NCBI RefSeq assembly: GCF_000293885.2
Contig: NZ_CP010945.1
Span: 3,802,001-3,866,000, forward strand
Length of the DNA: 64,000 bases
Source: Pseudomonas fluorescens NCIMB 11764
GTDB lineage: Bacteria > Pseudomonadota > Gammaproteobacteria > Pseudomonadales > Pseudomonadaceae
Direction of reading: 5' to 3'
Part shown: in pieces, positions 33,773-42,076 of the stretch
Numbering within the stretch: position 1 is the first letter of the stretch
Layout of the letters: each line of letters begins with the position of its first letter
Notes under the pieces: generated by a model
Databases searched by the model: none
What the model saw: only the letters and a program-made list of their open reading frames with translations
What the model was told of the DNA's origin: nothing
Program-made: the position numbers and the translations under genes

Positions 33773-34829
33773 GCTCGGCTTGCTGTTGCTGGCACTTTTT
33801 TTGAGTGGTTGCGATGACTCGACGCCGGTCGAAAAAGGCTTCGCTGGCCTCGGTGGTGAAGCGGCCGCGTTTACCCCGGTCGTGCCTGGTCGGGTGTTCA
33901 GCTTTCCGGCGGATCACGGACCTCACGATGGTTTTCGCATCGAGTGGTGGTACATCACCGCCAATCTCAAGGACGATCAAGGTCACGAGTTCGGTGTGCA
34001 ATGGACGCTGTTTCGCAGTGCCTTGAAAGCCACACCCGAAGTGGCAGGTTGGGCTAACCAGACGATCTGGCTGGGCCATGCGGCCGTGACCTCGGCGACG
34101 GTGCATCATGCGGCTGAACGCTATGCCCGTGGCGGCGTCGGCCAGGCCGGGGTGAGCGTGCAGCCGTTCAATGCGTGGATCGACGATTGGCGTTTCAGCA
34201 GTCAGGGCGCCGATACGCTGGTGGATCTTCAACTCAGCGCCCGTGACAAGCTTTTCAGCTACCAACTGCGGCTCACGTCCACGCGTCCGCCGGTGCTGCA
34301 AGGGGACAAGGGCTTCAGCCAGAAGTCCGAACAGGGCCAGGCGTCTTACTATTACAGTCAGCCTTTTTTTCAGGCCAGCGGTACGCTGGAGATCGACGGC
34401 AAGACCTATCAGGTCAGCGGCCCGGCGTGGCTTGATCGCGAGTGGAGCAGCCAGCCGCTGACCGCGAACCAGAGCGGTTGGGACTGGTTCTCCCTGCATT
34501 TGGACAGCGGCGAACAAGTCATGCTGTACCGCATGCGGCAGAAGAACGGCGAGCCATATCTCACCGGCACCTGGATCGACGCCCAGGGCCAGACTCAGTT
34601 GCTGCACGCCACCGACATCCGCCTGATTCCACAAGACACCGCCACCGTCGCCGGGCGCTCAATGCCCGTGCGCTGGTCGATCACCATCCCCGCCAGACAC
34701 CTCGACATCACCATTGACGCGCTCAACCCCAATGCCTGGATGGATTTGCGCATTCCGTACTGGGAAGGCCCTGTGCGTCTGAGCGGCAGTCACGGAGGGC
34801 AGGGCTATCTGGAAATGACCGGCTATTAA
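33762..34829 (+). CDS. AttH/CrtC-like lipocalin-type lipoprotein
   Basis: Protein of 355 residues beginning MRIKLGLLLLALFLSGC, a lipoprotein signal. The body has the hallmark FRIEWWYITANLKDD and AAERYARGG, and SGPAWLDREWSSQPL of the AttH/carotenoid 1,2-hydratase-like family (two lipocalin-like barrels). It overlaps the permease gene by 11 bp. The trio ATPase-permease-AttH is recurrent in proteobacteria; the cargo is unknown. The start at 33762 has the lipobox directly behind it. Confidence 0.87.
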   Translation: MRIKLGLLLLALFLSGCDDSTPVEKGFAGLGGEAAAFTPVVPGRVFSFPADHGPHDGFRIEWWYITANLKDDQGHEFGVQWTLFRSALKATPEVAGWANQTIWLGHAAVTSATVHHAAERYARGGVGQAGVSVQPFNAWIDDWRFSSQGADTLVDLQLSARDKLFSYQLRLTSTRPPVLQGDKGFSQKSEQGQASYYYSQPFFQASGTLEIDGKTYQVSGPAWLDREWSSQPLTANQSGWDWFSLHLDSGEQVMLYRMRQKNGEPYLTGTWIDAQGQTQLLHATDIRLIPQDTATVAGRSMPVRWSITIPARHLDITIDALNPNAWMDLRIPYWEGPVRLSGSHGGQGYLEMTGY

Positions 34830-34894
34830 GTCGGAACTCTCAGCAGCGCGTCGGCCTCCTAATTCAAGAATGCCCGCGTTCCCAGGAGCCCGCC

Positions 34895-35137
34895 ATGAGC
34901 GACGACCTCAAACCACCCGACCTTGCAGCATGGCAGCGCCTGTTTGAAGACAAGGCCTACTGGCAGCAATCCCCCGACGCCCATTACGCCGAGCTGCTGC
35001 GTGTGGCCGACGATTTGCTGGGGCAGGGCGCCATCGACCTCGACCAGTGGCAAGCCCTGAAGGCCAAGGCCGATCAATCCCACAAAGACTCGCCTGCCGT
35101 GAACGTCGCCCACGAGGTCGACGACCCCGACGCCTGA
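34895..35137 (+). CDS. Small acidic hypothetical protein
   Basis: Protein of 80 residues starting at an ATG preceded by CAGGAG. It is predicted mostly helical (AWQRLFEDKAYWQQSPDAHYAELLRVADDLL, in part) with an acidic tail. No signal peptide. I do not recognise its function; its size and conserved start suggest a real small gene. Confidence 0.6.
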   Translation: MSDDLKPPDLAAWQRLFEDKAYWQQSPDAHYAELLRVADDLLGQGAIDLDQWQALKAKADQSHKDSPAVNVAHEVDDPDA

Positions 35138-35148
35138 GGAGAACCAAC

Positions 35149-35322
35149 GTGAACCGCCAATCGCCTGACACCTCGGAACACCCCGACGAACCGCGTCCAC
35201 CCGGAGAAGTCGAGCGCGACAACGACGCCCTGCGACCCACCGATCCCACTCGCCGCAAGGACAGCGGCAAAGGCACCGAAAGCGGGGAATCCACCGCGCA
35301 AGAAACGGCGGACAATCGCTGA
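35149..35322 (+). CDS. Very small, highly charged hypothetical protein
   Basis: Protein of 57 residues from a GTG start with GAGGAGAA upstream, 11 bp after the previous gene. Composition is dominated by Asp, Glu, Pro, Arg, Ser and Thr and is probably disordered. Similar short disordered proteins are common in Pseudomonas. The gene is supported only by the good ribosome site and operon spacing. Confidence 0.45.
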   Translation: MNRQSPDTSEHPDEPRPPGEVERDNDALRPTDPTRRKDSGKGTESGESTAQETADNR

Positions 35323-35338
35323 ACAGCGTCTATGCTCA

Positions 35339-35773
35339 GTGGCACGGACGGCGCTGAGCTTTGGTTCAGAGTCGTCCGCTGCCATTCATTACAGGGAACG
35401 TAAGAATCTGGGCAACCTGAAGGTCGGGGATCAGGTCAAGATCGAAGTCACCCGCTCGGTGGCGGCCTACCTCGATACCGATGTCGACAAAGGGCTGCCT
35501 GGCTCCATCGAGCACACCGGCGAAATCCGCGCGACAAAAGACAATCCCAACCCGGGCGGTGAAGCGTTCCGTCAGGTCCAGGTGCAGCTGAAAATCACTG
35601 GCATCGACCTGAAGAAAAACCAGGTGACTTTCGAAAACCCGGCGGGCCAGTCGAAAACCGTCAACGTCGAGAATCCTGAAGTGCAGAAAAAACTGAAGGA
35701 CTTGAAAGTAGGGCAAAGCGTTGTCGTGACTTACACCGATGTATTGAAAGTGACCACCCAACACGAAAGTTGA
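35339..35773 (+). pseudogene. Probable 5'-truncated gene for a periplasmic beta-rich protein
   Basis: From about residue 24 (LGNLKVGDQVKIEVTRSVAAYL) to the end the 144-residue frame reads like repeated beta modules (VTFENPAGQSKTVNVENPEVQKKLKDLKVGQSVVVTYTDVL, in part) found in a family of secreted Pseudomonas proteins. The expected signal peptide and first module are missing, and the only start (GTG) lies in sequence unlike a leader. I infer loss of the 5' part. If translated from the GTG it would be cytoplasmic. Confidence 0.5.
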
Positions 35774-36275
35774 GTATTGACTCTATAGTATCGATTGTTC
35801 CTGTATAACTTTTTTGTACAAGAATATTCGGTTTTATGGCCTAACCAGTGAGTTTTGTGGGTGTATGTAAGTCATATTTGGAATGACATTTAATCGTTGT
35901 TCGATAAATTTCATGTTATATGCGCGGACATATTCAAAGAGTTCTACTAAAATACTTTCCGTTCGCCCAGTGGCAGGGCTCTTTACCGGTGCATGGATTG
36001 CCAAGGCCATTACACTGGGCGAACACCTTCTTCGGGTGTGCTGATCCGTTGGCAGAGAAGACTGTTCCGTCAACTGGCCTGGCGCTTCTCCCGCAAGCAC
36101 TGCGCCGGCCCGAAAGACTCGTTTGAGCGTTTGCCGTTCCGCTACCTCAAACACACCTCCAAGCTGATCCGCAAACTTGGTAACTCCGACCTTGCGCCGC
36201 GTCGTCATTGGTTGTTGGAGGCGAGGGTATAAAAAACGCACGATCAATGAGATCGTCCGATTTTTTTTTGGGGTT
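35774..36275 (+). pseudogene. AT-rich gap with a fragment resembling the N-terminus of a VanW-like protein
   Basis: The first 150 bp are AT-rich without genes. At about 36041-36232 the plus strand encodes RWQRRLFRQLAWRFSRKHCA and then RYLKHTSKLIRKLGNSD, similar to my memory of VanW-family N-termini (basic region then LLRRKLGDSD). The frame then ends without the VanW domain, so this is a fragment at the left border of the effector island. Identification is tentative. Confidence 0.35.
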
Positions 36276-37379
36276 TTATTCGGGGTTTATCCTGGTTTCG
36301 AAATACGCACTAAAGCCCTTACCTTGGGTGAAGGCTTGTTCAATCCTGGCGCTTTGTATATTCAACTCAGCACTTGGCTTCACCCATTGCTCGGGTGGCA
36401 AGGGCCTGGACCAGTCTGAAACCGAGTCAGGCAGGCTTTTCATGCTGAAGCCATGATCCCACTCGGCAACCCAGTACGGGAATCGCCACCAAGTGATTGC
36501 ATGCGAAAAATACCACCAGCCAACACCTGGCACCGAGCGCTCGTTGTGCCGGTACTCCTCGTGCATATCGGCCCGTTCTTGATCGAAAGTATGGCGACCC
36601 TCGTAAGGCGCCTTGCCGGGGCAGTATTGCGGCCCCTTTTCCATATAGATGCGGATCGCTTCCCACGTACCCAACCCATGGATAGGTGTCGCCACACCTC
36701 GATTCACAAAGTGGACTTTATCGGCCTTAGGGTCGTCGAAGGCCATGCCGAAGGTGTAAGTGCTCATCGTGCCTACGCCGGTTGAGCCCGTGCTGACGGA
36801 GAGCCAGGAGACCAGTTCTTCCCATGGCTGGATGACGGGTTCGTCGGAGTTGTGGGGGAAGAAACAGACTTCGCGGCGTTGGCGGTTGAAGCGGATGGGG
36901 CGGGTGCGGGATTTGGTGAGTGTGGAGCTGATCACAACATACAGTCCTAAAACTGCTGCTCCTGCTGCTCCCCAAGCACCGATGACAACGCCAGTGGAAA
37001 AAAACTCTATGAAAATGTAGATAAATGTTCGGCCGTAGGGATCTCCAATACTCATCAAACCGGCGATGGAAGGTCCTACTATCAAACTAACAATCAGCAA
37101 GAGCATTCCACTCGCGATCATAACCCTGGCTTGAAAAGCCTTATTGAAGTTGCTACTACCCACATCGAGATAAGTATCGTTGACCTCAAGAAAGCTTCCA
37201 TCCAAGTCCATTGGCGTCTGCCCGGTAGGAATGGGTAAGGGTGAAAAGAACACTGCCTCGCCAGTGGCAAACCGTCGGGACTCACCAGCGACAGGACGCT
37301 GATTGTTCTGGTCCCGCCAATCACCGGGCTGTTGATCTCTGCGCTCATAATGCCGAACTACCTGCGGACTCTTTTGCAT
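36276..37379 (-). CDS. DUF6708 membrane protein, probable T6SS effector immunity (copy 1)
   Basis: Protein of 367 residues. It has the core conserved in all copies: RPVAGESRRFATGEAVFFSPLP, PMDLDGSFLEVNDTYLDVGSSN (in part), two membrane segments (about 88-113 and 125-153), then RPIRFNRQRREVCFF, PWEELVSWLSVSTG, GWWYFSHAITWWRFPYWVAEWDH (in part). The first 25 residues differ from the other copies. It overlaps the next copy by 35 bp. The copies sit beside a VasX-type pore-forming effector, for which membrane immunity proteins are expected. Confidence 0.75.
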   Translation of the reverse strand: MQKSPQVVRHYERRDQQPGDWRDQNNQRPVAGESRRFATGEAVFFSPLPIPTGQTPMDLDGSFLEVNDTYLDVGSSNFNKAFQARVMIASGMLLLIVSLIVGPSIAGLMSIGDPYGRTFIYIFIEFFSTGVVIGAWGAAGAAVLGLYVVISSTLTKSRTRPIRFNRQRREVCFFPHNSDEPVIQPWEELVSWLSVSTGSTGVGTMSTYTFGMAFDDPKADKVHFVNRGVATPIHGLGTWEAIRIYMEKGPQYCPGKAPYEGRHTFDQERADMHEEYRHNERSVPGVGWWYFSHAITWWRFPYWVAEWDHGFSMKSLPDSVSDWSRPLPPEQWVKPSAELNIQSARIEQAFTQGKGFSAYFETRINPE

Positions 37380-38448
37380 CGGTTTTACTTAAGTTTGCGT
37401 TGAAGTACGTCATGAAATCCTGTCCTTGAGCAAAGGCTTTTTCGATCTTCGCGCTTTGTTCTTTCAAAGCTTGGCTTGGCTTCGCCCACTGCTCAGGCGG
37501 AAGAGGTTTAGACCAGTCTGCAATGGATTCAGGTAGAGATTTCATGCTGAAACGATGGTCCCATTCCGCAACCCAGTACGGAAAACGCCACCAGGTGATC
37601 AGGTGCGTCAGGTACCACCAACCAACTCCTAAAGCGGAGCGTTCGTTGTGCTGGTATTCCTCGTGCATGTCTTGTCGTTCTTTATCGAAGGTGTCGCGAC
37701 TCTCGTAGGGTGCTTTGCCAGGGCAGAACCCTGGACCTTTTTCCATATAGACCCGTATGGCTTCCCACTTACCCAAGCCATGAGCAGGAGTCATTACTCC
37801 TTGTCTAACAAAGTGCACTACGTCCGTTTTGGAGTCGTCGAACGCCATACCAAAGGTATAGGCGCTTGTCACTCCCACTCCAGTAACTCCTGTACTGATT
37901 GAGAGCCAAGATACTGTCTCTTCCCATGGTTGAATGACGGGGACGTCGGAACCTTCGGGGAAGAAACAGATTTCACGCCGTTGGCGGTTGAATCGAATAG
38001 GGCGGGTGCGGGACTTCGCTCTGGTAGTGCTCAAGATAACGTAAGTACCCAGGAGCGCCGCTATTCCTCCCCCCCAAATACTAAAGGTCACACCGAAATG
38101 GAACATGCCTGCCGTTCTGTCCCAAAAGGACTCGGAAAATGGATTTCCCCAAGTAGTAGATCCTGCAAGCAAAGGCAGAACAATCAGGCATGAGAAAATG
38201 AACATCATACCGAGCCCAATCATTGCCCTAGCTTGGAAAGCCTTGCCGAAATTACTACTGCCTACGTCAAGGAATGTGTCATTCACCTCAACAAAGCTTC
38301 CGCCAAAATCCATGGGGATTTGCCCGGTGGGCACAGGCAGTGGCGACAAAAATAGAGCCTCTCCAGTGGCAAAATGACGGGTTTCACCAGCGACAGGGCG
38401 CTGCTGTCGAATATCGAACTCGTCGTACTGCGGAGAGGTAGGTGTCAT
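37345..38448 (-). CDS. DUF6708 membrane protein, probable T6SS effector immunity (copy 2)
   Basis: Protein of 367 residues beginning MTPTSPQYDEFDIRQQRPVA. The core motifs and two membrane segments (around residues 75-96 and 117-145) match copy 1, and its N-terminus is almost identical to copy 3 at 46.6-47.7 kb. Tandem duplicates with sequence drift concentrated in the membrane segments suggest adaptation to different cognate effectors. Confidence 0.75.
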   Translation of the reverse strand: MTPTSPQYDEFDIRQQRPVAGETRHFATGEALFLSPLPVPTGQIPMDFGGSFVEVNDTFLDVGSSNFGKAFQARAMIGLGMMFIFSCLIVLPLLAGSTTWGNPFSESFWDRTAGMFHFGVTFSIWGGGIAALLGTYVILSTTRAKSRTRPIRFNRQRREICFFPEGSDVPVIQPWEETVSWLSISTGVTGVGVTSAYTFGMAFDDSKTDVVHFVRQGVMTPAHGLGKWEAIRVYMEKGPGFCPGKAPYESRDTFDKERQDMHEEYQHNERSALGVGWWYLTHLITWWRFPYWVAEWDHRFSMKSLPESIADWSKPLPPEQWAKPSQALKEQSAKIEKAFAQGQDFMTYFNANLSKTDAKESAGSSAL

Positions 38449-38454
38449 TCAGGA

Positions 38455-38670
38455 TTACCATAAGGTGGGTTTGGACTGGGGCACGCCCACGGCAGCCTCT
38501 TTATCCGTTTCGGCAAATTTTACCTTGAAGTAATCCAACAGGTTCTGCCCTTTGGAGAAGGCCTTCCGGATTTCAGCGCTCTCCTTGAGCAACGCTTCGC
38601 TCGGCTTAGCGTGTTGCTCGGCGGGGATAGGTTTTGACCATTCCAGGACTTCCTTAGGGAAGGCGGCTTT
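38455..38670 (-). pseudogene. DUF6708 C-terminal fragment
   Basis: The minus strand reads KAAFPKEVLEWSKPIPAEQH then AKPSEALLKESAEIRKAFSK and GQNLLDYFKVKFAE, matching the end of the intact copies (SITEWSKSIPTEQWAKPSHA...). Only the last 70 residues remain; the 5' side is replaced by an IS end at 38671. Confidence 0.8.
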
Positions 38671-38700
38671 TGTAGTGGTCTAATGAAACCGGACACCCAT
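38671..38700. mobile_element. Relic of an insertion-sequence end
   Basis: TGTAGTGGTCTAATGAAACC followed by GGACACCCAT resembles the terminal inverted repeats of some IS3-family elements. It stands exactly at the break between the immunity fragment and the effector remnant, so it marks the deletion junction. No transposase remains. Confidence 0.5.
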
Positions 38701-38702
38701 TT

Positions 38703-39162
38703 AAGCGAGATGCTTCGAAACTGATAGGAAAAATGACATTGTAGAACTCGATCATAGAGGTTTTGTAGTTGTTGGACCAATTAGCAGGAGCGACCCCAAA
38801 TTTTGTACCTTTCACCCATTTTTCCAATGGGGTGTCCTGAGTGTAGAGTCGTGCAAATACCCCCCAACTATCAAAATGGTCACTCCCAACGCCTTAAAGG
38901 CTAGATGGGGGGCTTGCCTGACTCCTCGGCCAATCGCTGCAGCGTCACCAAGAATGACCGCAGCTCGTGCTACCCGAACAGCTCTGAATGTCTGAACATA
39001 AATGGCCAGATTCGCCCCCCATGCTGCGCTCAAACCTGCGTTGATTCCATGCCAAAACCCGATTGGCCAGACCGCGCCTGCAAGCCACGCTTGACGCATC
39101 TGCGTTGCGTCACCCAAGCGCAGCCAAAATTCTCGCCAGCCTGGCAAATACCGAGATATTGA
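38703..39162 (-). pseudogene. Remnant of a VasX-type T6SS effector C-terminus, frameshifted
   Basis: Read leftward from 39162: SISRYLPGWREFWLRLGD, AWLAGAVWPIGFWHGINAGL and a membrane segment ending ALGVTILIVGG. After a run of six G the frame shifts by one and continues VFARLYTQDTPLEKWVKGTK then FGVAPANWSNNYKTSMIEFY. The last part corresponds in position to TALDTWLQKGPWGKQSANRS of the intact effector at 48.9-52.2 kb. The N-terminal 850 or so residues are gone. It preceded an immunity gene whose tail survives at 38455-38670. Confidence 0.65.
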
Positions 39163-39243
39163 AAGGGCTTTGTGCGGGACTTTGTTGTGCGGGCAGGGGA
39201 TGTTAATGTTCGGCATTTGTCGCATTTTATAAGGATATTTCCA

Positions 39244-40239
39244 GTGCTACGTCAGCTCGTACTTGCCCTGCCAGCCATGATGTTTTTAGTCGGTTGCGAG
39301 GCGGAGTCCGGCCCTTTGCCTACCAGCAAGAGTCTTGCACCAGAGAAAGTTTCCACCATCGCGGCCACCATTGCGAAGAAGTACCCTGATCTTTCCAGCG
39401 AACTGCGCGGCAAGGTGCTCAACACCGTCGTGCAGTCCATCGACAATATGGTCTTTGTCGAGGGTGGACAGTTTGATATGGGGGACTTTGGCTGGATTTG
39501 TGAGTACGACGAAAAGGATGTGTGTACCTGGCCTTGTGGGCAAGATCCTGAGCAGATGTGTAACATTAGTCCTGATGGTGATGATGATTTCGTACACCCG
39601 GTAAAGCTGAGTGGTTACTACTTATCGAAACTTCAGACTACGCTTGAGCAGTTTGATCTGTTTTTTGTCGCGAACGGAAAGCCTTTGTTTGACACTAAAT
39701 ATCGAAATAGAGAAGATCTAAAAGACACACTTTATAATCCAACGCTACCTGCTCCCACTCAAAGCTGGCAGGAGGCCAAAGATTACTGCCAGTGGATTGG
39801 AAAACTAAGTGGTTACCCCGTGGAACTTCCCACTGAGGCCCAGTGGGAGTATGCAGCCCGCAGTCGAGGCGATCATGTGCTGTTTCCGACCGATACTGGG
39901 AGTCTAAGTTATGGGAAAAATTTTCCAATGGTGTCTGAAACAGCCACTTTTTCTGTAAAACGTTTCACACCCAACCCTTTGGGCCTCTACGATATGTCAG
40001 GCAATGCTACTGATTGGGTCAACGATTGGTATGGCAAAGATTATTATCAGCACTCTCCATTAGAAAACCCAAAAGGACCAGACACCGGTACTAAAAGAAT
40101 AAAAAGGGGATCAAATTATTCTGAGGCGCCTTTGTTTGCCGCCCCTATAGTCCGCCGTTGGGCTGAAGAACCAATTCAAGATGGTCACTATCAAGGTAAC
40201 AGTTTTCGATGCGCCATTCAGTCGGATCAGCCGCTTTAG
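39244..40239 (+). CDS. Lipoprotein with formylglycine-generating-enzyme (SUMF1)-like domain, probable T6SS-associated
   Basis: Protein of 331 residues from a GTG at 39244 with AAGGAT upstream; this gives a lipoprotein leader (LRQLVLALPAMMFLVGC). The SUMF1 fold is recognisable by MVFVEGGQFDMGDFG, HPVKLSGYYLSKLQTT, WQEAKDYCQWIGKLSGYPVELPTEAQWEYAAR (in part), NPLGLYDMSGNATDWVNDWY and KRIKRGSNY. Such domains without sulfatase partners are common beside VgrG/effector genes, where some are thought to act as periplasmic immunity or accessory proteins. It is on the opposite strand to the array and its 5' region lies over the effector remnant. Enzymatic activity is doubtful. Confidence 0.75.
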   Translation: MLRQLVLALPAMMFLVGCEAESGPLPTSKSLAPEKVSTIAATIAKKYPDLSSELRGKVLNTVVQSIDNMVFVEGGQFDMGDFGWICEYDEKDVCTWPCGQDPEQMCNISPDGDDDFVHPVKLSGYYLSKLQTTLEQFDLFFVANGKPLFDTKYRNREDLKDTLYNPTLPAPTQSWQEAKDYCQWIGKLSGYPVELPTEAQWEYAARSRGDHVLFPTDTGSLSYGKNFPMVSETATFSVKRFTPNPLGLYDMSGNATDWVNDWYGKDYYQHSPLENPKGPDTGTKRIKRGSNYSEAPLFAAPIVRRWAEEPIQDGHYQGNSFRCAIQSDQPL

Positions 40240-40254
40240 AGCAACGAAACCATG

Positions 40255-40274
40255 GGGGCGCCTATTGGCGCCCC
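40255..40274. terminator. Hairpin between convergent genes
   Basis: GGGGCGCC (40255-40262) pairs with GGCGCCCC (40267-40274) around TATT. It lies 16 bp after the SUMF1-like stop and just before the stop of the convergent gene, a suitable bidirectional terminator. Confidence 0.7.
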
Positions 40275-40277
40275 TCA

Positions 40278-40760
40278 TTAAGCTAAACCGTCAAATAAAC
40301 TGCTCCGTTTTGCTGCAATTAAGACATTTTCTTTACGCCATGGAAGGCCCGGAGTCCACGCAAGCATCCCTTCCGACCGCATAGAAGAATCACTATTGAT
40401 TGCCAACGAACCGATAAACCGGTTGAACTCACGTTGTTCACCACCATCGAGCAGAGCATTGATACGATTCAAACTATCCATTGCCTTAGTTTTGCTGCCG
40501 CTTTTCGAACAGTGTTCCAGTACCTCAATGAAATGCCTCCAACTGCGTAAATGGGATAGCAATAGAACAACAGCTTTTTCCTGATCTTCAGCCCAGCTTT
40601 CTACGAAGCTTTCCGTTAACAGGTACAGCATTGGCCCAATGGTTTCTGGCGGCAGCATATTTAACGGGATTTTTTTGCCCTTCAAATCTATCGAATGGTT
40701 ACTGAGCAAGTAGGTCGCTAGGTTTTTAGCTTCTAGAAGGGTTGCTTTGTCGACCGCCAA
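40278..40760 (-). CDS. Hypothetical helical protein, possibly 5'-truncated
   Basis: Frame of 160 residues starting at TTG 40760 (AVDKATLLEAKNLATYLLSN). There is no ATG near the start, an in-frame TAA lies 12 bp upstream and an IS66 end sits about 37 bp upstream, so the true 5' end may have been lost. The product is soluble and mainly helical (GPMLYLLTESFVESWAEDQEKAVVLLLSHL, in part). I do not recognise it. Position in the array hints at an immunity or orphan protein. Confidence 0.45.
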   Translation of the reverse strand: MAVDKATLLEAKNLATYLLSNHSIDLKGKKIPLNMLPPETIGPMLYLLTESFVESWAEDQEKAVVLLLSHLRSWRHFIEVLEHCSKSGSKTKAMDSLNRINALLDGGEQREFNRFIGSLAINSDSSMRSEGMLAWTPGLPWRKENVLIAAKRSSLFDGLA

Positions 40761-40796
40761 CCGTGAGCGTTAGTGCTATGCGTAGAGTAGTTCTCT

Positions 40797-40910
40797 GTAA
40801 GCGTCCGGCCAGCACACCTTGCGTTAAACCGACGCCCATCGATGCGGAAGCAGCTCGGCAATTTCACTCATCCGCTGCGTCGGCAGACGTGTGAGAGCAT
40901 CCTTCAGATA
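40797..40910 (-). mobile_element. IS66-family right end with transposase C-terminal remnant
   Basis: GTAAGCGTCC at 40797 matches the IS66 terminal repeat (GTAAGCG...). Next to it the minus strand reads LKDALTRLPTQRMSEIAELL then PHRWASV and TAA (40824-40826), the end of an IS66 TnpC transposase. The rest is missing. The sequence from 40910 to 41040 holds no gene that I can see. Confidence 0.75.
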
Positions 40911-41040
40911 AAAACCATTCCAATACATACGGCCGTTTGCGTTGCAGCTACATGCCCGATCAGCCTAACGTACTCTCAAGCAGCGCAGTCAGCGCATGAT
41001 TCCATTTCTATTTAGCTTGGCTCTATCTGTGAAAACTCAA

Positions 41041-41937
41041 TCAATCCCAGGTAGCTTGGAAGTCGAACGCTTGCAGGTATGTTTGAAGGTCAAAGATCAG
41101 CTTGCTTTGATTTGCCTTGAGGCAAGCAACACACGTTACGGCATGCTGAGGGACATCCGCTAGTGGAAGAAAACTCAGCCCACTCGCACGCGAGCGTTTC
41201 AAGGAGGCAGGAACGATAGCGCCGCCCAGCCCCATCTCAACGTAGGATAGGATCGTCGGGATGATACTGCGATGGCCATACCGTGGTACCAGTCGATGGT
41301 CGATGAAAATCTTTGAAAGAAGCCCATTAAAGTACGGCGAGATACGACTGTCGTACTCAATCAAAGGAGCCGCCGCCACGTTGCTCAGCCGGATCTTAAT
41401 CTGGCCTGTACCAGCTTGGTCAGCACGAATGCAGTAAACGAGCGGTTCCTTGTAGAGCGTCATCATGTGTATGTCTGGGTGAGTGTTCACTGGGCGCATG
41501 AACGCGATGTCCAACTTGCGCTGTCGAAGGCCAGCCACCATGTCTACGGAATTGAGCTCGTGAAGCTCCAGCTCGACATTCGGATGCGAGATGCTGAAAC
41601 GGTAGATAGCCTCCGCCAATGATGAACAGGCAGCGGTAGGGGTTAAGCCTATTTTTAATAATCCCGCCTCTCCTTGAGCTACCTGGCGAACCTGACGAAG
41701 CATGTCATCCGTCTCAGCTTGCAGCAGTCGCGTTCTACGCAGCAGCGTTTCGCCGGCAGGCGTGAGGAATACCGCCCGCGTACTTCGCTCAAACAGCATC
41801 GCGTCAAGCTTTGATTCTAGGCGCTTAATCTGCTGAGTCAGCGCCGGCTGACTGATGAAAAGCCTTTGCGCGGCCTTCCCAAAATGCAACGTTTCTGCGA
41901 CCGCAACGAAACACTCAAGCAATCGCGCATCGATCAT
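41041..41937 (-). CDS. LysR-family transcriptional regulator
   Basis: Protein of 298 residues. The N-terminal winged HTH is canonical (MIDARLLECFVAVAETLHFG, AAQRLFISQPALTQQIKRLE, TPAGETLLRRTRLL), followed by the periplasmic-binding-like effector domain (LLKIGLTPTAACSSLAEAIYRF, in part). It is divergent from the asparaginase gene, with 139 bp between them, the usual arrangement for a LysR regulator and its target. The inducer may be an amino acid, which is inference only. Confidence 0.9.
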   Translation of the reverse strand: MIDARLLECFVAVAETLHFGKAAQRLFISQPALTQQIKRLESKLDAMLFERSTRAVFLTPAGETLLRRTRLLQAETDDMLRQVRQVAQGEAGLLKIGLTPTAACSSLAEAIYRFSISHPNVELELHELNSVDMVAGLRQRKLDIAFMRPVNTHPDIHMMTLYKEPLVYCIRADQAGTGQIKIRLSNVAAAPLIEYDSRISPYFNGLLSKIFIDHRLVPRYGHRSIIPTILSYVEMGLGGAIVPASLKRSRASGLSFLPLADVPQHAVTCVACLKANQSKLIFDLQTYLQAFDFQATWD

Positions 41938-41994
41938 GATTGATAACCTAGGAAAAATAATCTGATTGTAAACGACGAATAGACGTTATCAATC
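41938..41994. promoter_or_regulatory. Inverted repeat in the lysR-asparaginase intergenic region
   Basis: GATTGATAAC (41938-41947) and GTTATCAATC (41985-41994) are perfect 10-bp complements separated by 37 bp, directly before the lysR start. Suitable as an operator or looped site for the LysR regulator. Confidence 0.45.
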
Positions 41995-42076
41995 CCTCTT
42001 TGTAGCATCGTCCTGCCTGCCATAACATTAACAATACGGCTAATCCCGCTAGGTCTAAGCCACAGAGAGATACACC

